Positions 29,101-37,910 of a stretch of 64,000 nt of DNA are shown piece after piece. Under the pieces are notes generated by a model. That model searched no databases. It saw only the letters and a list, made by a program, of their open reading frames with translations, and was not told the DNA's origin. Source of the DNA: Chishuiella changwenlii (lineage in GTDB: Bacteria > Bacteroidota > Bacteroidia > Flavobacteriales > Weeksellaceae); assembly GCF_900142565.1 (NCBI RefSeq), contig NZ_FRBH01000002.1, positions 298,368 through 362,367 of the forward strand, in the 5' to 3' direction. Made by a program: the position numbers and the translations under genes. The first letter of the stretch is position 1; the number at the start of each line of letters is the position of its first letter.

Positions 29101-29415
29101 AGTAATAACAGAAACAACTCCTCCCGCATCTAATCCCCATCCTAATCCTACTGTAGAATTATAGTCATCAACTTTAATTCCACTAGAAGAATAATTTAAA
29201 GAAATAGGAAGTTTTATATTACCAATACTATACGATAAAAGATCAATCTTATTTTGAAAAGATCCTGTAAATTCACCTATTTCTATATTTCCATAATTTC
29301 CTAATTGATAAGCATTAGGAGAAGGTGGAAATATTTTAGGAATATTACTATTATTTTCTTGTGCACTCAGAAAGTTCACCATTCCTAAAAGAAATAGTAA
29401 GTATATTTTTTTCAT
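26152..29415 (-). CDS. Large YD-repeat/RHS-shell protein without core domain
   Basis: This 1087-aa exported protein has a signal peptide (~1-18). The N-terminal region (NYGNIEIGEFTGSFQNKI .. LPISLNYSSSGIKVDD .. VGLGWGLDAGGVVSVITRG) resembles the opening of SpvB/TcB-like proteins. YD-type repeats become clear near the end (YNSYDAKGNITQY, ENYTYDSANRLEEIKN). It stops without an RHS core or a variable domain. The next gene carries exactly those parts. The pair therefore looks like a shell split over two polypeptides, comparable to TcB/TcC of insecticidal toxin complexes. That comparison rests on architecture, not measured similarity. Confidence 0.7.
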   Translation of the reverse strand: MKKIYLLFLLGMVNFLSAQENNSNIPKIFPPSPNAYQLGNYGNIEIGEFTGSFQNKIDLLSYSIGNIKLPISLNYSSSGIKVDDYNSTVGLGWGLDAGGVVSVITRGLNDSYFDFTVLADNAPTSFKNRFIQDAAGEDVINTERDLYRLNISGIYSTQFVINDNKILEAKQSDYLINLANKSFTVKDLNGTKYTFDLVESTTTRSIGAGWSMRNYNGNSAFYLTKIEDKNGYIVSISYESEFLEYTTDQSQSYEFLLNSYNVPNGCSSKSVKGLSPMMQTRMQTSTYRIKQITNNKDNSVISFEYANLFFDTENRTNYLKRIKYQIGDYLIEDINLDYLITANHRVFLKDLNYLDKTKKYSFTYDNPNLLPKRLTLAQDYWGYYNDGNGTTLVPSVENFEYLNYPKSNRQLSEIKSKIGLITEIKYPTKGTSKIEYENNSYYGKQTTLPIKEVDYLNVYSGISGIGNKNLTFSSPVDQKVEIYLEVKFDDNSVECRDADDTNRQRMNVRLLSQNGTPIGINNSTNPISIPFYSITITKNLNGTYYANLQKGQNYILEVSGLSPSCSRGFAYIKYYKQNPIENFTNILTGGNRVKSIQNISDNHTNTVRYHYAKTSDLTKSSGELGYNPYFIKKSTKLSYCSSPSTSGPTLPGMYTPYETYSIGSSSLIPLAGNEGSHIQYKFVSKSFGGDNFENGGEQKEFIINRDAVAAHYAGTDSNEAQYSNTGWDNGIEKQNLIFNKNLKTLKDTRFEYFYNENKKIEVNNIISRENSKPDGPVGMHLHQCTADDINNSSYGYKLCTKIGDDFPYHTQDNMSIFYNAYQYKSISHNYNLSKTTTTEYFENNEPIVTEINYIHDSENHTQLTKQTTKNSKGEVLTTEYKYPPDLTTGYVESTKMNRLVNENRIAEPIIVKQKVGNTYVSEVHNQYNEFYGILQKSAVFQKKGNGIELNRTTDRKIVYNSYDAKGNITQYTVENGLPVAIIWGYNTQYPIAKIEGTNYSAVEQFVTDLQNLSNNGSLTKDSFSGLRTALPNAMITTYVYKPLVGVTQITGPNGISENYTYDSANRLEEIKNDKNEVLKTFQYNYKP

Positions 29416-29417
29416 GA

Positions 29418-30923
29418 TTACTTTTTAATAATTTTAATAGATTCAGATTTGTTATCTGTTTTAATTTTTAAGATGTAAACACCACCAGGGTAACTTCCTA
29501 AAGAAATAGGAGTAGAACGGTATTTTACATCTTTAGTTTGTAGATGCTGTCCAGCAAGGTTATAAACTTCGATAGAAGAAGTCGTAAACTCTTTGTTGAT
29601 AATTACATTCACAATATCTGAAGTAGGATTAGGATAAACTTCTAATGATATACGTTTTATATCGTCACCTTCTTTTCCTAATTTCACCAAATAAAAATCC
29701 GATTGTCCTTTGTTTCCTTTTGCTTGTTGAGTAGAATTTCCAAATAAAATAGTAGAACCATCACGTGTTGTGATTGCTTTCTCTAAATAATTAAAACCTT
29801 TTTCACCAAATTTCTTTTCCCAAACAGAAGTTCCATTCTTATCGAATGATTTAGTGATGTAGTAACTTTCAATTTCGCCTGAAGTAGCTTCTTGTAAACT
29901 TGAAATTTTATTAGCAGTTAAAAGGAAACTATCATTAACATTTCTAATTTCAGTAATCGATAAATTATTTTCAACTTTTAATTCAGTTGTTTTAATTGGT
30001 TGAAGACTAAAATCTGTTTCAATAACTTTAGAAGTTATTTTACTTCCATTTTTTTCGTTAACAGCAAACAGATAATGATCCTCTTTTTGCTCAGCAGAAA
30101 TTAAATAATTTTCATTGTTTAAACCAAGACTATTTTCAGAACGAATGTTTCCTTCATTATCAATTTCAACAATCCATGTTTTATTTCCGTTCTGCTCAAC
30201 CGTTTTATTTCCACTTGCAGGAGAATTAGAGTTTCCAACCAATATGAAACCATCTTTTGTTTGTAGAATAGATTTTACTTTATCATCATAAGTACCACCA
30301 AAGGTTTTCTCCCAAATAAGTTTACCTTTTTTATCGAGCTTAATCATGTAATAATCGTTTCCACCAAAGTTTTCGCTTTTCTTTAATTCAGATGGAGTAG
30401 AGTTAGAGTTGGCAGCAATAAGGTAGCCACCATCTTCTGTAACTAAAACATCTGTAGGAATATCATTTCCATTTCCACCAAAAGCTTGTTGCCATTGTAA
30501 GTTACCATTAGCATCAATTTTAATAATCCAAATATCTTCAGCACCTTGGTTTTCGCTAGTTTTATCACCAGATTTAGTAGAAGTAGAAGCACCAGCTAAG
30601 ATATAACCACCATCTGGAGTAGGTTTAGCTGCATACAGAAAATCTGTTCCACTTCCACCAAAAGAATTTTGCCATTCTTGTTTTCCATTTTCGTCCATTT
30701 TCCATAGAAAATAGTCTAAACTTCCTTGGTTATTTTTTTTGATGTCACCCGTAGCATCAGAAGCCGAACTTCCAAGAATAAGGAAACCATAATCTGGAGT
30801 TGGAATGGCATTATATAAATATTCAGCATGTTCTCCACCAATAGATTTTTCCCACACGACTTCTTGCGCTGAAAGGAAAATCATTAAAAAGAGAGAACAA
30901 ACAGAAAGTAAAGTTTTTCTCAT
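29418..30923 (-). CDS. T9SS-sorted repeat (beta-propeller-like) surface protein
   Basis: This 501-aa protein has a signal peptide (~1-19) and about six ~65-residue repeats with a W-x-x-x-F/I-GG-x-x-x-D .. DGG-[Y/F]-[I/L]-L .. G-x-D-[Y/I]-x-[L/I]-x-K-x-D-x-x-G pattern, as expected for propeller blades. A C-terminal type A sorting domain (LEVYPNPTSD .. SIKIIKK) routes it through T9SS. It is the first gene of the RHS cassette; the next gene starts 2 bases after its stop. It could act as the surface platform or carrier for the two RHS proteins, which themselves lack a sorting domain. Confidence 0.75.
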   Translation of the reverse strand: MRKTLLSVCSLFLMIFLSAQEVVWEKSIGGEHAEYLYNAIPTPDYGFLILGSSASDATGDIKKNNQGSLDYFLWKMDENGKQEWQNSFGGSGTDFLYAAKPTPDGGYILAGASTSTKSGDKTSENQGAEDIWIIKIDANGNLQWQQAFGGNGNDIPTDVLVTEDGGYLIAANSNSTPSELKKSENFGGNDYYMIKLDKKGKLIWEKTFGGTYDDKVKSILQTKDGFILVGNSNSPASGNKTVEQNGNKTWIVEIDNEGNIRSENSLGLNNENYLISAEQKEDHYLFAVNEKNGSKITSKVIETDFSLQPIKTTELKVENNLSITEIRNVNDSFLLTANKISSLQEATSGEIESYYITKSFDKNGTSVWEKKFGEKGFNYLEKAITTRDGSTILFGNSTQQAKGNKGQSDFYLVKLGKEGDDIKRISLEVYPNPTSDIVNVIINKEFTTSSIEVYNLAGQHLQTKDVKYRSTPISLGSYPGGVYILKIKTDNKSESIKIIKK

Positions 30924-31031
30924 ATAATAGTGTTAATAATTGTCAATAAAACTAATGCAAAATATTTATTTAAAAAAAAAGGAAAGTATCACTTAATATA
31001 AAAATAATTCAAGTAGTAATAGTTACAAACA

Positions 31032-31067
31032 AAAAGAGCTGTTTTAGAATTCTAACACAGCTCTTTT
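31032..31067 (-). terminator. Terminator of the DUF937 gene
   Basis: A long stem (AAAAGAGCTGT / ACAGCTCTTTT, extended by TTAGAA/TTCTAA) is followed on the minus strand by a T-run. It isolates the DUF937 gene from the RHS cassette. Confidence 0.75.
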
Positions 31068-31087
31068 ATATGATATTTTTTTAAAAA

Positions 31088-31669
31088 TTATTTCTTAAAG
31101 AAACCTCCTAACATTCCCATTACGTCAGAAGCTCCTAATTTTCCGTCACCATCTTGGTCGAGCATTTTTTCAAATCCTCCTAAGTTTATTCCTTCACCAG
31201 AAGTTGCACCTCCTAATAAATTACCTAATAAACCTTGTATTCCAGAAGAATCTGCACCTTGTGCTTGTTTTTCTTTACCCAAAAATCCCATTACAATTGG
31301 AGCAACCATTGCTAAAACTTGTGTAACCTGATTAGTACTTAAACCAGATTGTTGAGAAATAGCAGACTCAACATTTTGTTGTTTATCTCCTAAAATATGA
31401 CCAAGAATACCTTGTCCATCTTGTTGATTACCTCCTTGACCTAGAAAACCAGAAAGGTTATCTAAAATACTTCCGTCGTGTTTTTCTAATGCATTCGCAA
31501 TACCTTCCGCATTTCCGTTTTGTGCATTTTTGTTTAATGCAGATAATAACATAGGTACAGCAGAAGTTACAGCAGTTTTGGCTTGACTTTCATCAACACC
31601 AATTTTAGAAGCAACAGATCCTATGATTTGTTGTCCAATTGAACCTGATAATAAAGAATTTAAATCCAT
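31088..31669 (-). CDS. DUF937 protein with C-terminal calcium-binding loop
   Basis: This 193-aa protein resembles YidB-type DUF937 proteins: two similar helical units containing repeated Q-Q-[I/V] and L-[L/V]-P-[M/I]-[L/V] segments, separated by Gly/Gln-rich linkers. At residues 171-182 there is an EF-hand/dockerin-type loop with acidic residues at positions 1, 3, 5 and 12. No signal peptide is present. The function of DUF937 is not established. It is monocistronic, with its own terminator and a divergent neighbour. Confidence 0.75.
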   Translation of the reverse strand: MDLNSLLSGSIGQQIIGSVASKIGVDESQAKTAVTSAVPMLLSALNKNAQNGNAEGIANALEKHDGSILDNLSGFLGQGGNQQDGQGILGHILGDKQQNVESAISQQSGLSTNQVTQVLAMVAPIVMGFLGKEKQAQGADSSGIQGLLGNLLGGATSGEGINLGGFEKMLDQDGDGKLGASDVMGMLGGFFKK

Positions 31670-31774
31670 AAGTTTTAATATGTTTACTCAAATATACTAT
31701 TTTTTGAGATTAATTTTTCATAAATCTGTCAAGTCCAATAAAGTATTTATATTTTTGTATATTCAATCTAGTAA

Positions 31775-32800
31775 ATGAAACAAATAAATTTTTTCTTAGT
31801 TATAGTAATTGCGTTAATTGCATTAGTCCCAATTGTTTTACCAAGTCGTTTTGATGAAAAATTTGAACATGAATTTGATGCTCCAATAGGATTGGTTTAT
31901 GATGAATTTTATAATCTTCGTCAATTTTCCAAATGGCAACAATTCACAGCTTCAGATTCTTTAACGGTTAAAAAGTTTTCTAATAAAAATGAAGACGAGG
32001 AGAATTATATGATTTGGGATTCTGAAAATGCATCTGTAGCTTCTGGAAAAATAACTGTTGATAACTTCTCAATTAATAACTTCGTTAACTACACCATTAA
32101 ATACGATGGGTGGGAAAAATTAGACAGTTTAAATGTACAATTCGTACAAGAAGAAAACGGAAAAACAATTGCTAGATTAAATTACTTAAGTCAAGACATA
32201 CCTTATTTCTACCGTTATTTTTCATTCTTTAAAAATCCAAAATCTAAGTTTGAGGAATCAATGGATCATTTAAATAATCAAGTTAAAGTACGATTAGATA
32301 AAGATAAGAAAGAAGGGAAATTAAATTATGGAGAATATAGAATTGTAGAGTTTTCAAAAGTTAATTTACTAGCAATAAAAAAACAATCTAAACTATCCGA
32401 AAAAGATATTATGAATGATATTGATAATGCCTTCGGTACAATTTATAAATCTTTAGCGAATAAAGAAGGAGGTGTTGATTTCGATTTAGGTTTTCCTTAT
32501 ATCTATTACACCGATTTTAATAAAGATAAAGTAACATTTTTTGCAGGAATACAATTAATAGAAGATTTACCATTACAAAGGGAAATGAAAAAAGTTGTTG
32601 TTCCAAAAGGGCAATATTTATTATCTCTACATTTAGGTCCTCGTTCTAAAAGACAACAAACTGTTGATAAAATGAAGAACTATGCGAAATCTAAAAAATT
32701 ACAATTACTAGATAAACAGTTAGAAGTAATGCTAAATGATCCAAAAGAAACAGATAGTGTTAAACTAAAGTCTAGAATATATATTCCGATTAAGAAATAA
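31775..32800 (+). CDS. Membrane-anchored SRPBCC/GyrI-like protein
   Basis: This 341-aa protein has one N-terminal hydrophobic segment (~4-23), then an SRPBCC (START-like) fold (~28-165) with the usual APIGLVYDEFYNLRQFSKW opening. A GyrI-like small-molecule-binding domain (~185-341) is shown by FSKVNLLAIKKQSKL, PYIYYTDF and VPKGQYLLSLHLGP. This two-domain combination is common in Bacteroidota and probably binds a hydrophobic ligand at the membrane. No DNA-binding domain is present. A TATTTTTG box at 31750-31757 is a plausible -7 element. Confidence 0.7.
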   Translation: MKQINFFLVIVIALIALVPIVLPSRFDEKFEHEFDAPIGLVYDEFYNLRQFSKWQQFTASDSLTVKKFSNKNEDEENYMIWDSENASVASGKITVDNFSINNFVNYTIKYDGWEKLDSLNVQFVQEENGKTIARLNYLSQDIPYFYRYFSFFKNPKSKFEESMDHLNNQVKVRLDKDKKEGKLNYGEYRIVEFSKVNLLAIKKQSKLSEKDIMNDIDNAFGTIYKSLANKEGGVDFDLGFPYIYYTDFNKDKVTFFAGIQLIEDLPLQREMKKVVVPKGQYLLSLHLGPRSKRQQTVDKMKNYAKSKKLQLLDKQLEVMLNDPKETDSVKLKSRIYIPIKK

Positions 32801-32863
32801 TTTTAAACAGACTCTTAACAAATTTTAAAGTATTATTAGCCATATTTCTGTGGCTATTTTTTG

Positions 32864-32871
32864 TATTTTTG
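32864..32871 (+). promoter_or_regulatory. Candidate uvrA -7 element (TATTTTTG)
   Basis: An exact TAnnTTTG match lies 20 bases before the chosen uvrA ATG. The -33 region has only TCTG rather than TTG. Its position excludes the upstream in-frame TTG (32861) as a start. Confidence 0.45.
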
Positions 32872-32890
32872 CATCTTCTTACAACATAAC

Positions 32891-35713
32891 ATGGACAAAG
32901 ATTTTATTGAAATTTACGGAGCGAGAGAACATAATCTAAAAAATATAGATGTGAAAATTCCTCGCAACGAACTTGTCGTAATTACAGGATTAAGTGGAAG
33001 TGGAAAATCTTCGTTGGCTTTTGATACAATATATGCAGAGGGACAACGTAGATACATTGAAACTTTTTCGGCCTATGCTCGTCAATTTTTGGGAGGTTTA
33101 GAACGCCCAGATGTTGATAAGATAGATGGCTTATCTCCAGTAATTGCAATAGAGCAAAAAACGACCAATAAAAATCCACGTTCAACGGTTGGAACAATTA
33201 CAGAAATTTATGATTTTTTACGTTTATTGTATGCTCGTGCATCTACAGCTTATTCTGTAGAAACAAACGAGAAAATGGTTGCGTATACAGATGATCAAAT
33301 TATAGAATTAATTCGTGCACAATACGAAGGTAAAAAAATAGCCATTCTTTCTCCAATTGTTCGATCTCGTAAAGGTCATTATCGCGAAATATTTGTAACC
33401 TATTCTAAAAAAGGATTTTTACAAATGCGAATAGATGGCGAGTTGCAAGAAATAGCGCCAGGAATGATGTTAGATCGTTATAAAACACATGACATAGAGT
33501 TGTTGGTTGATAAGATGTTATTGAATGATAAAGTTGTAGACCAACGTTTACGTTCAAGTATCGATCAAGCAATGAATCAAGGAAATGGAATTACAATGAT
33601 TCTGGATTATGAAACAAACGAAACACGTTTTTTCTCACGTTCCTTAATGTGTGCTGCAACAGGTGTTTCTTATGCTTTACCAGAACCTAATACATTTTCA
33701 TTTAATTCACCAAAAGGAGCTTGTCCTACTTGTACAGGTTTAGGAGAAATAAAAGAAATTAATCTTGATAAATTATTTCAAGAAAAGGATAAATCTTTGT
33801 TCGATAATTTAGAAGAATTATTCGAAACATTAAAAACATCTTCTCGTATAGAGAAACAATTAGAAGCCATTTTTGTAAAATATAACTTAGATCAAAAAAC
33901 AGCTTTTAAGAAATTACCACAAGAATTAATTGATGATGTAATGAATGGATTAACAGAAACATTAAATGTTGATCTAAAATTTGCATCAGTTAAAAAAACA
34001 TATAAAATAGATTTCGAAGGATTAAACGAATTTTTATCTGAAATTATGGAAGATAAAAATAATCCGTCGTCTAATGCGATTAGCAAAAAGTTCGGGCGAA
34101 AAATTGTTTGTCCATCTTGCGAAGGGAAACGTCTAAAAAAAGAATCTCTTTTCTTTAGAATTGATGATAAAAATATAGGAGAAGTTGCCGAAATGGATCT
34201 TCATTCATTACAAAAATGGATTGAGGATGCGCCAATTTCAATGACAGTTAATCAACAACAAATTGCATATGAAATCTTAAAAGAGATTTACACGCGATTA
34301 TCTTTTCTATTGGATGTAGGTTTAGATTATTTAAGTTTAAATCGTTCTTCTAAAACACTTTCTGGAGGAGAAGCACAACGTATTCGTTTAGCAACACAAA
34401 TTGGTTCTCAGTTGGTGAATGTTTTATATATTTTAGATGAGCCAAGTATTGGTTTACATCAAAGAGATAATGTTCGATTAATAGATTCTTTGAAAAAATT
34501 ACGTGATATAGGAAATTCAATCTTAGTTGTAGAACACGACAAAGACATGATTTTAGAAGCGGATTATGTAATAGATGTTGGTCCGAAAGCAGGTAAAAAC
34601 GGAGGACAAATTGTTTGGGAAGGAGAGCCTAAAAAGATGTTGAAATCTGATACATTGACATCAAACTATTTAAATAATAAATTAAAAATAGAGATTCCGA
34701 AAGAGAGAAGAAAAGGAAATGGAAACCTTTTAAAACTTTCGGGTGCATCTGGTAATAATTTAAAAAATGTAAATCTTACAATTCCTTTAGGAGAATTAGT
34801 GGTTGTTTCTGGAGTTTCTGGAAGTGGAAAATCAACATTGATTAACGAAACACTTTACAGAATTTTAAACCATCATTTTTTCCGTGCAGAAAAGGAACCA
34901 ATGCCTTATAAGAAGATAGAAGGTTTAGAACATTTAGATAAAGTAATAGAAGTAGATCAATCTCCAATTGGACGTACACCAAGATCAAATCCTGCAACTT
35001 ATACAGGAATTTTTTCAGATATTCGTTCGTTATTTACAAACTTACCAGAATCTAAAATACGAGGTTATAAACCAGGGCGTTTTTCATTTAATGTAAAAGG
35101 AGGACGTTGTGAAACTTGCCAAGGAGCTGGTTTACGTGTAATAGAAATGAATTTCTTACCAGACATTCACGTAGATTGTGAAACATGTAATGGAAAAAGA
35201 TTTAATAGAGAAACATTAGAGGTTCGCTATAAAGGAAAATCTATTGCAGATGTTTTAGATATGACAGTAAATGAAGCGGTAGAATTTTTTGAAGCAATAC
35301 CAAAGATTTTCCGTTATGTAAAAATGCTACAAGACGTAGGTTTAGGATATATTACACTTGGGCAACAATCGACAACATTAAGTGGAGGAGAAGCACAACG
35401 TGTAAAATTAGCAACTGAATTGGCTAAAAAACAAACCGGAAAAACAATATATATTTTAGATGAACCTACTACAGGTTTACATTTTGAGGATGTAAATGTA
35501 TTAATGAAAGTAATTAATAAAATTGTAGAGTTCGGAAATACAGTTATCATTATCGAACATAATTTAGATGTAATTAAATTAGCAGATTATGTAATTGATA
35601 TTGGTCCAGATGGTGGGAATAAAGGAGGTAAAATAGTTGCAGAAGGAACACCAGAAGAAATTGCTAAAAACTCTAAAAGTGTTACAGGTAAATTTCTGAA
35701 AGGAGAACTTTAA
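32891..35713 (+). CDS. uvrA: Excinuclease ABC subunit A
   Basis: This 940-aa cytoplasmic ATPase recognises damaged DNA with UvrB in nucleotide excision repair. Both ABC halves are complete: Walker [10 protein letters not shown] (~35) and GVSGSGKST (~650), and two LSGGEAQR signatures with D-E-P-[S/T] Walker B motifs. The second-half zinc finger [17 protein letters not shown] is present, as is the insertion-domain pair CPTC..CPSCEG. The start [18 protein letters not shown] is the usual family N-terminus. An upstream TTG would add ten residues inside the promoter. The stop overlaps the convergent AraC gene by 4 bases. Confidence 0.96.
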   Translation: MDKDFIEIYGAREHNLKNIDVKIPRNELVVITGLSGSGKSSLAFDTIYAEGQRRYIETFSAYARQFLGGLERPDVDKIDGLSPVIAIEQKTTNKNPRSTVGTITEIYDFLRLLYARASTAYSVETNEKMVAYTDDQIIELIRAQYEGKKIAILSPIVRSRKGHYREIFVTYSKKGFLQMRIDGELQEIAPGMMLDRYKTHDIELLVDKMLLNDKVVDQRLRSSIDQAMNQGNGITMILDYETNETRFFSRSLMCAATGVSYALPEPNTFSFNSPKGACPTCTGLGEIKEINLDKLFQEKDKSLFDNLEELFETLKTSSRIEKQLEAIFVKYNLDQKTAFKKLPQELIDDVMNGLTETLNVDLKFASVKKTYKIDFEGLNEFLSEIMEDKNNPSSNAISKKFGRKIVCPSCEGKRLKKESLFFRIDDKNIGEVAEMDLHSLQKWIEDAPISMTVNQQQIAYEILKEIYTRLSFLLDVGLDYLSLNRSSKTLSGGEAQRIRLATQIGSQLVNVLYILDEPSIGLHQRDNVRLIDSLKKLRDIGNSILVVEHDKDMILEADYVIDVGPKAGKNGGQIVWEGEPKKMLKSDTLTSNYLNNKLKIEIPKERRKGNGNLLKLSGASGNNLKNVNLTIPLGELVVVSGVSGSGKSTLINETLYRILNHHFFRAEKEPMPYKKIEGLEHLDKVIEVDQSPIGRTPRSNPATYTGIFSDIRSLFTNLPESKIRGYKPGRFSFNVKGGRCETCQGAGLRVIEMNFLPDIHVDCETCNGKRFNRETLEVRYKGKSIADVLDMTVNEAVEFFEAIPKIFRYVKMLQDVGLGYITLGQQSTTLSGGEAQRVKLATELAKKQTGKTIYILDEPTTGLHFEDVNVLMKVINKIVEFGNTVIIIEHNLDVIKLADYVIDIGPDGGNKGGKIVAEGTPEEIAKNSKSVTGKFLKGEL

Positions 35714-36561
35714 TTAAATTTATTTTGCTGAATAAAATCTGAAGGTGTTTTATGAATAAATTTTTTGAACACGCGGTTGAAATAAGTTACATTATTAAAA
35801 CCACACAGATAACTACATTCAGCAACCGATTTTTCTTGAATTAAAAGAAAACATGCTTTTTCTATTCGATAGCGATTAACAAATTCTGTAAAAGTAATTT
35901 GTGTCGCTTTCTTGAAAAAATTACAAAATGCAGGTAATGTAAGATTCACTAATTCAGAAATATGTTGAATTTCAATTTCATTTTGATAATTATTTTCAAC
36001 GTATGTAAAAATTGTCTGCAATCTATTTTTATTCTTAGAAATTATTGTGTGTGGCATAATTTCTTTATTCAATAATTTGAAATCTTTACTTTGCGAAAGA
36101 ATCAATAATATTTCTAATAATTTTAAATACCTCGGATAACCAGAACTTTCATATAAACGTATAAGATGAGGTACTATATCTTTTCTTGTCTTTTTCCCAA
36201 AAAGTATCCCATATTTAGAAAGTTCCATCATTTGCTGAATGTCTTTAAATTCTATTATTTCACTTGCTGATGGAATTACATTGGCATTAAATTGTACAAC
36301 ATACTCTTCGTGAGGGTTTGTAGAATTTAATCCAAAACCAGAATGTGGAACATTAGACCCTATTAAAACTAAATCACCATTTAAATAATTGCTCTTATGG
36401 TAACCTACGTGCCTTGTACCGTAGCCAGATTTTACACACACTAATTCTATTTCGGGATGATAGTGATATTCCCAAGATAATTCAGCAATAGGTTGATTAA
36501 CATGTAAAACTCTAAAAGAAGAATCTAAGTCCTTTTTAACAATTTCGTAGCTAATATTCAT
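35710..36561 (-). CDS. AraC-family regulator of the trehalose locus
   Basis: This 283-aa protein has an N-terminal cupin sugar-sensing domain (HYHPEIELVCVKSGYGTRHVG, residues ~30-55). The C-terminal double helix-turn-helix shows EIQHISELVNLTLPAFCNFFKKAT and SVAECSYLCGFNNVTYFNRVFKKFIHKTPSDF. It is divergent from an MFS transporter, trehalase and TonB receptor, so it is probably the local regulator of disaccharide use. The intergenic region has an inverted TGAACTA/TAGTTCA pair that may be its site. Confidence 0.85.
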   Translation of the reverse strand: MNISYEIVKKDLDSSFRVLHVNQPIAELSWEYHYHPEIELVCVKSGYGTRHVGYHKSNYLNGDLVLIGSNVPHSGFGLNSTNPHEEYVVQFNANVIPSASEIIEFKDIQQMMELSKYGILFGKKTRKDIVPHLIRLYESSGYPRYLKLLEILLILSQSKDFKLLNKEIMPHTIISKNKNRLQTIFTYVENNYQNEIEIQHISELVNLTLPAFCNFFKKATQITFTEFVNRYRIEKACFLLIQEKSVAECSYLCGFNNVTYFNRVFKKFIHKTPSDFIQQNKFN

Positions 36562-36577
36562 TAAATTAATTTTAATA

Positions 36578-36613
36578 TGAACTAATTTAATTAAAATATA
36601 TTAATATAGTTCA
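36578..36613. promoter_or_regulatory. Inverted repeat in the AraC/MFS intergenic region
   Basis: TGAACTA (36578-36584) and TAGTTCA (36607-36613) form 7-bp perfect inverted arms 22 bases apart in the 119-base divergent intergenic space. This is a candidate AraC operator; the AT-rich interval could also hold the promoters. Confidence 0.4.
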
Positions 36614-36680
36614 AGTATTGGTTTATAATGTTAAATTATTGTAAATCGAATAATTATAACTTGCTTAAAGAAATTGACAC

Positions 36681-37910
36681 ATGAAAAACTACAAAATAAA
36701 ATTCACGTTATATTTAAATTATTTAGTATTTGCAATACTTCTCAATTCTGTAGGAACAATTATTCTAAAAGTTCAACAGAATTTTGATATAACTAAAACA
36801 CAAGCAAGCGTTTTAGAAGGTTTCAAAGATTTACCAATTGCAATTTGTTCATTTTTAGTAGCTTCTTTTTTACCAAAAATTGGAATTAAAAAATCCATGT
36901 TAATTGCATTAGGTTTCGTGTCAATTATGTGTTTTTTTATGACACAAGCCAATGAGTTTTGGTATTTCAAACTATTATTTGCTACCATAGGAGTTTCATT
37001 TGCACTAATTAAAATTTCGGTTTTTACATCAATTGGTTTAGTTACAAATACAGATAAGGAGCATTCGAGTATGATGGGTTTCTTAGAAGGATTTTTTATG
37101 ATAGGTGTATTATTAGGGAATCTTTTATTTAGCTTTTTTATTGATGATAATAATCCAAAATCAACCTCTTGGTTACAAGTTTATTGGATATTAGGAGGAT
37201 TAAGTCTTCTCTCATTTATTTTCTTATTGTCAACCAAATTAAACGAAAGTGAAGCTAAAATAGAAGGAAGTAACCTAATTTCTGACGTAAAAAATAGTTT
37301 GAGACTCTTTAAGTTTAATAAAGTTTTATTGTTTTTACTATGTACATTTTTATTTGTTTTAGTAGAGCAAAGTTTCCAAACATGGACACCAACTTTTTAC
37401 AAAGAAGTGCTTAAAGTTCCTACGAGTATGAGTGTGCAAGCAGGCGCAATTTTAGCGGGTGCATTTGCTTTGGGAAGATTTTTATCCGGATTTTTTTCAA
37501 AATCATTTTCATGGATTTACATCGTTACTTTTTGTATTGTAGGTTTCGCAATAAGTATTTTATTGGTTTTACCACTTACACATGAAAACGAAAATGTGTT
37601 GAATGCCAGCTGGCTCAATGCGCCATTAGTAGTTTATCTATTTCCTCTAATGGGAATATTTTTAGCACCAATATATCCAAGTATAAATTCTATAATTCTT
37701 GCATCAATCCCGAAATATTTACACAGCTCAATGTCTGGGTTAATCGTAGTTTTTTCGGCTATTGGAGGTACGATTGGATCAATGCTTACAGGAAGTCTTT
37801 TTCAAGAATTTAGCGGACAACATGCGTTTTATTTATCCTTAATTCCGCTTGTATTATTGTTAGGATCAGTTTTAATGATGAATAAAATGAACAAAAAAAA
37901 TATCAATTAA
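36681..37910 (+). CDS. MFS transporter, probable sugar permease
   Basis: This 409-aa inner-membrane protein has about 12 hydrophobic segments in two halves, typical of the major facilitator superfamily. Short conserved pieces include GFKDLPIAI after helix 1 and GRFLSGFFSK at the start of the second half. Its stop TAA overlaps the trehalase ATG by one base (TAATG), which ties the two functionally. The likely role is uptake of trehalose delivered to the periplasm by the downstream TonB receptor. The substrate is inferred from context only. Confidence 0.78.
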   Translation: MKNYKIKFTLYLNYLVFAILLNSVGTIILKVQQNFDITKTQASVLEGFKDLPIAICSFLVASFLPKIGIKKSMLIALGFVSIMCFFMTQANEFWYFKLLFATIGVSFALIKISVFTSIGLVTNTDKEHSSMMGFLEGFFMIGVLLGNLLFSFFIDDNNPKSTSWLQVYWILGGLSLLSFIFLLSTKLNESEAKIEGSNLISDVKNSLRLFKFNKVLLFLLCTFLFVLVEQSFQTWTPTFYKEVLKVPTSMSVQAGAILAGAFALGRFLSGFFSKSFSWIYIVTFCIVGFAISILLVLPLTHENENVLNASWLNAPLVVYLFPLMGIFLAPIYPSINSIILASIPKYLHSSMSGLIVVFSAIGGTIGSMLTGSLFQEFSGQHAFYLSLIPLVLLLGSVLMMNKMNKKNIN

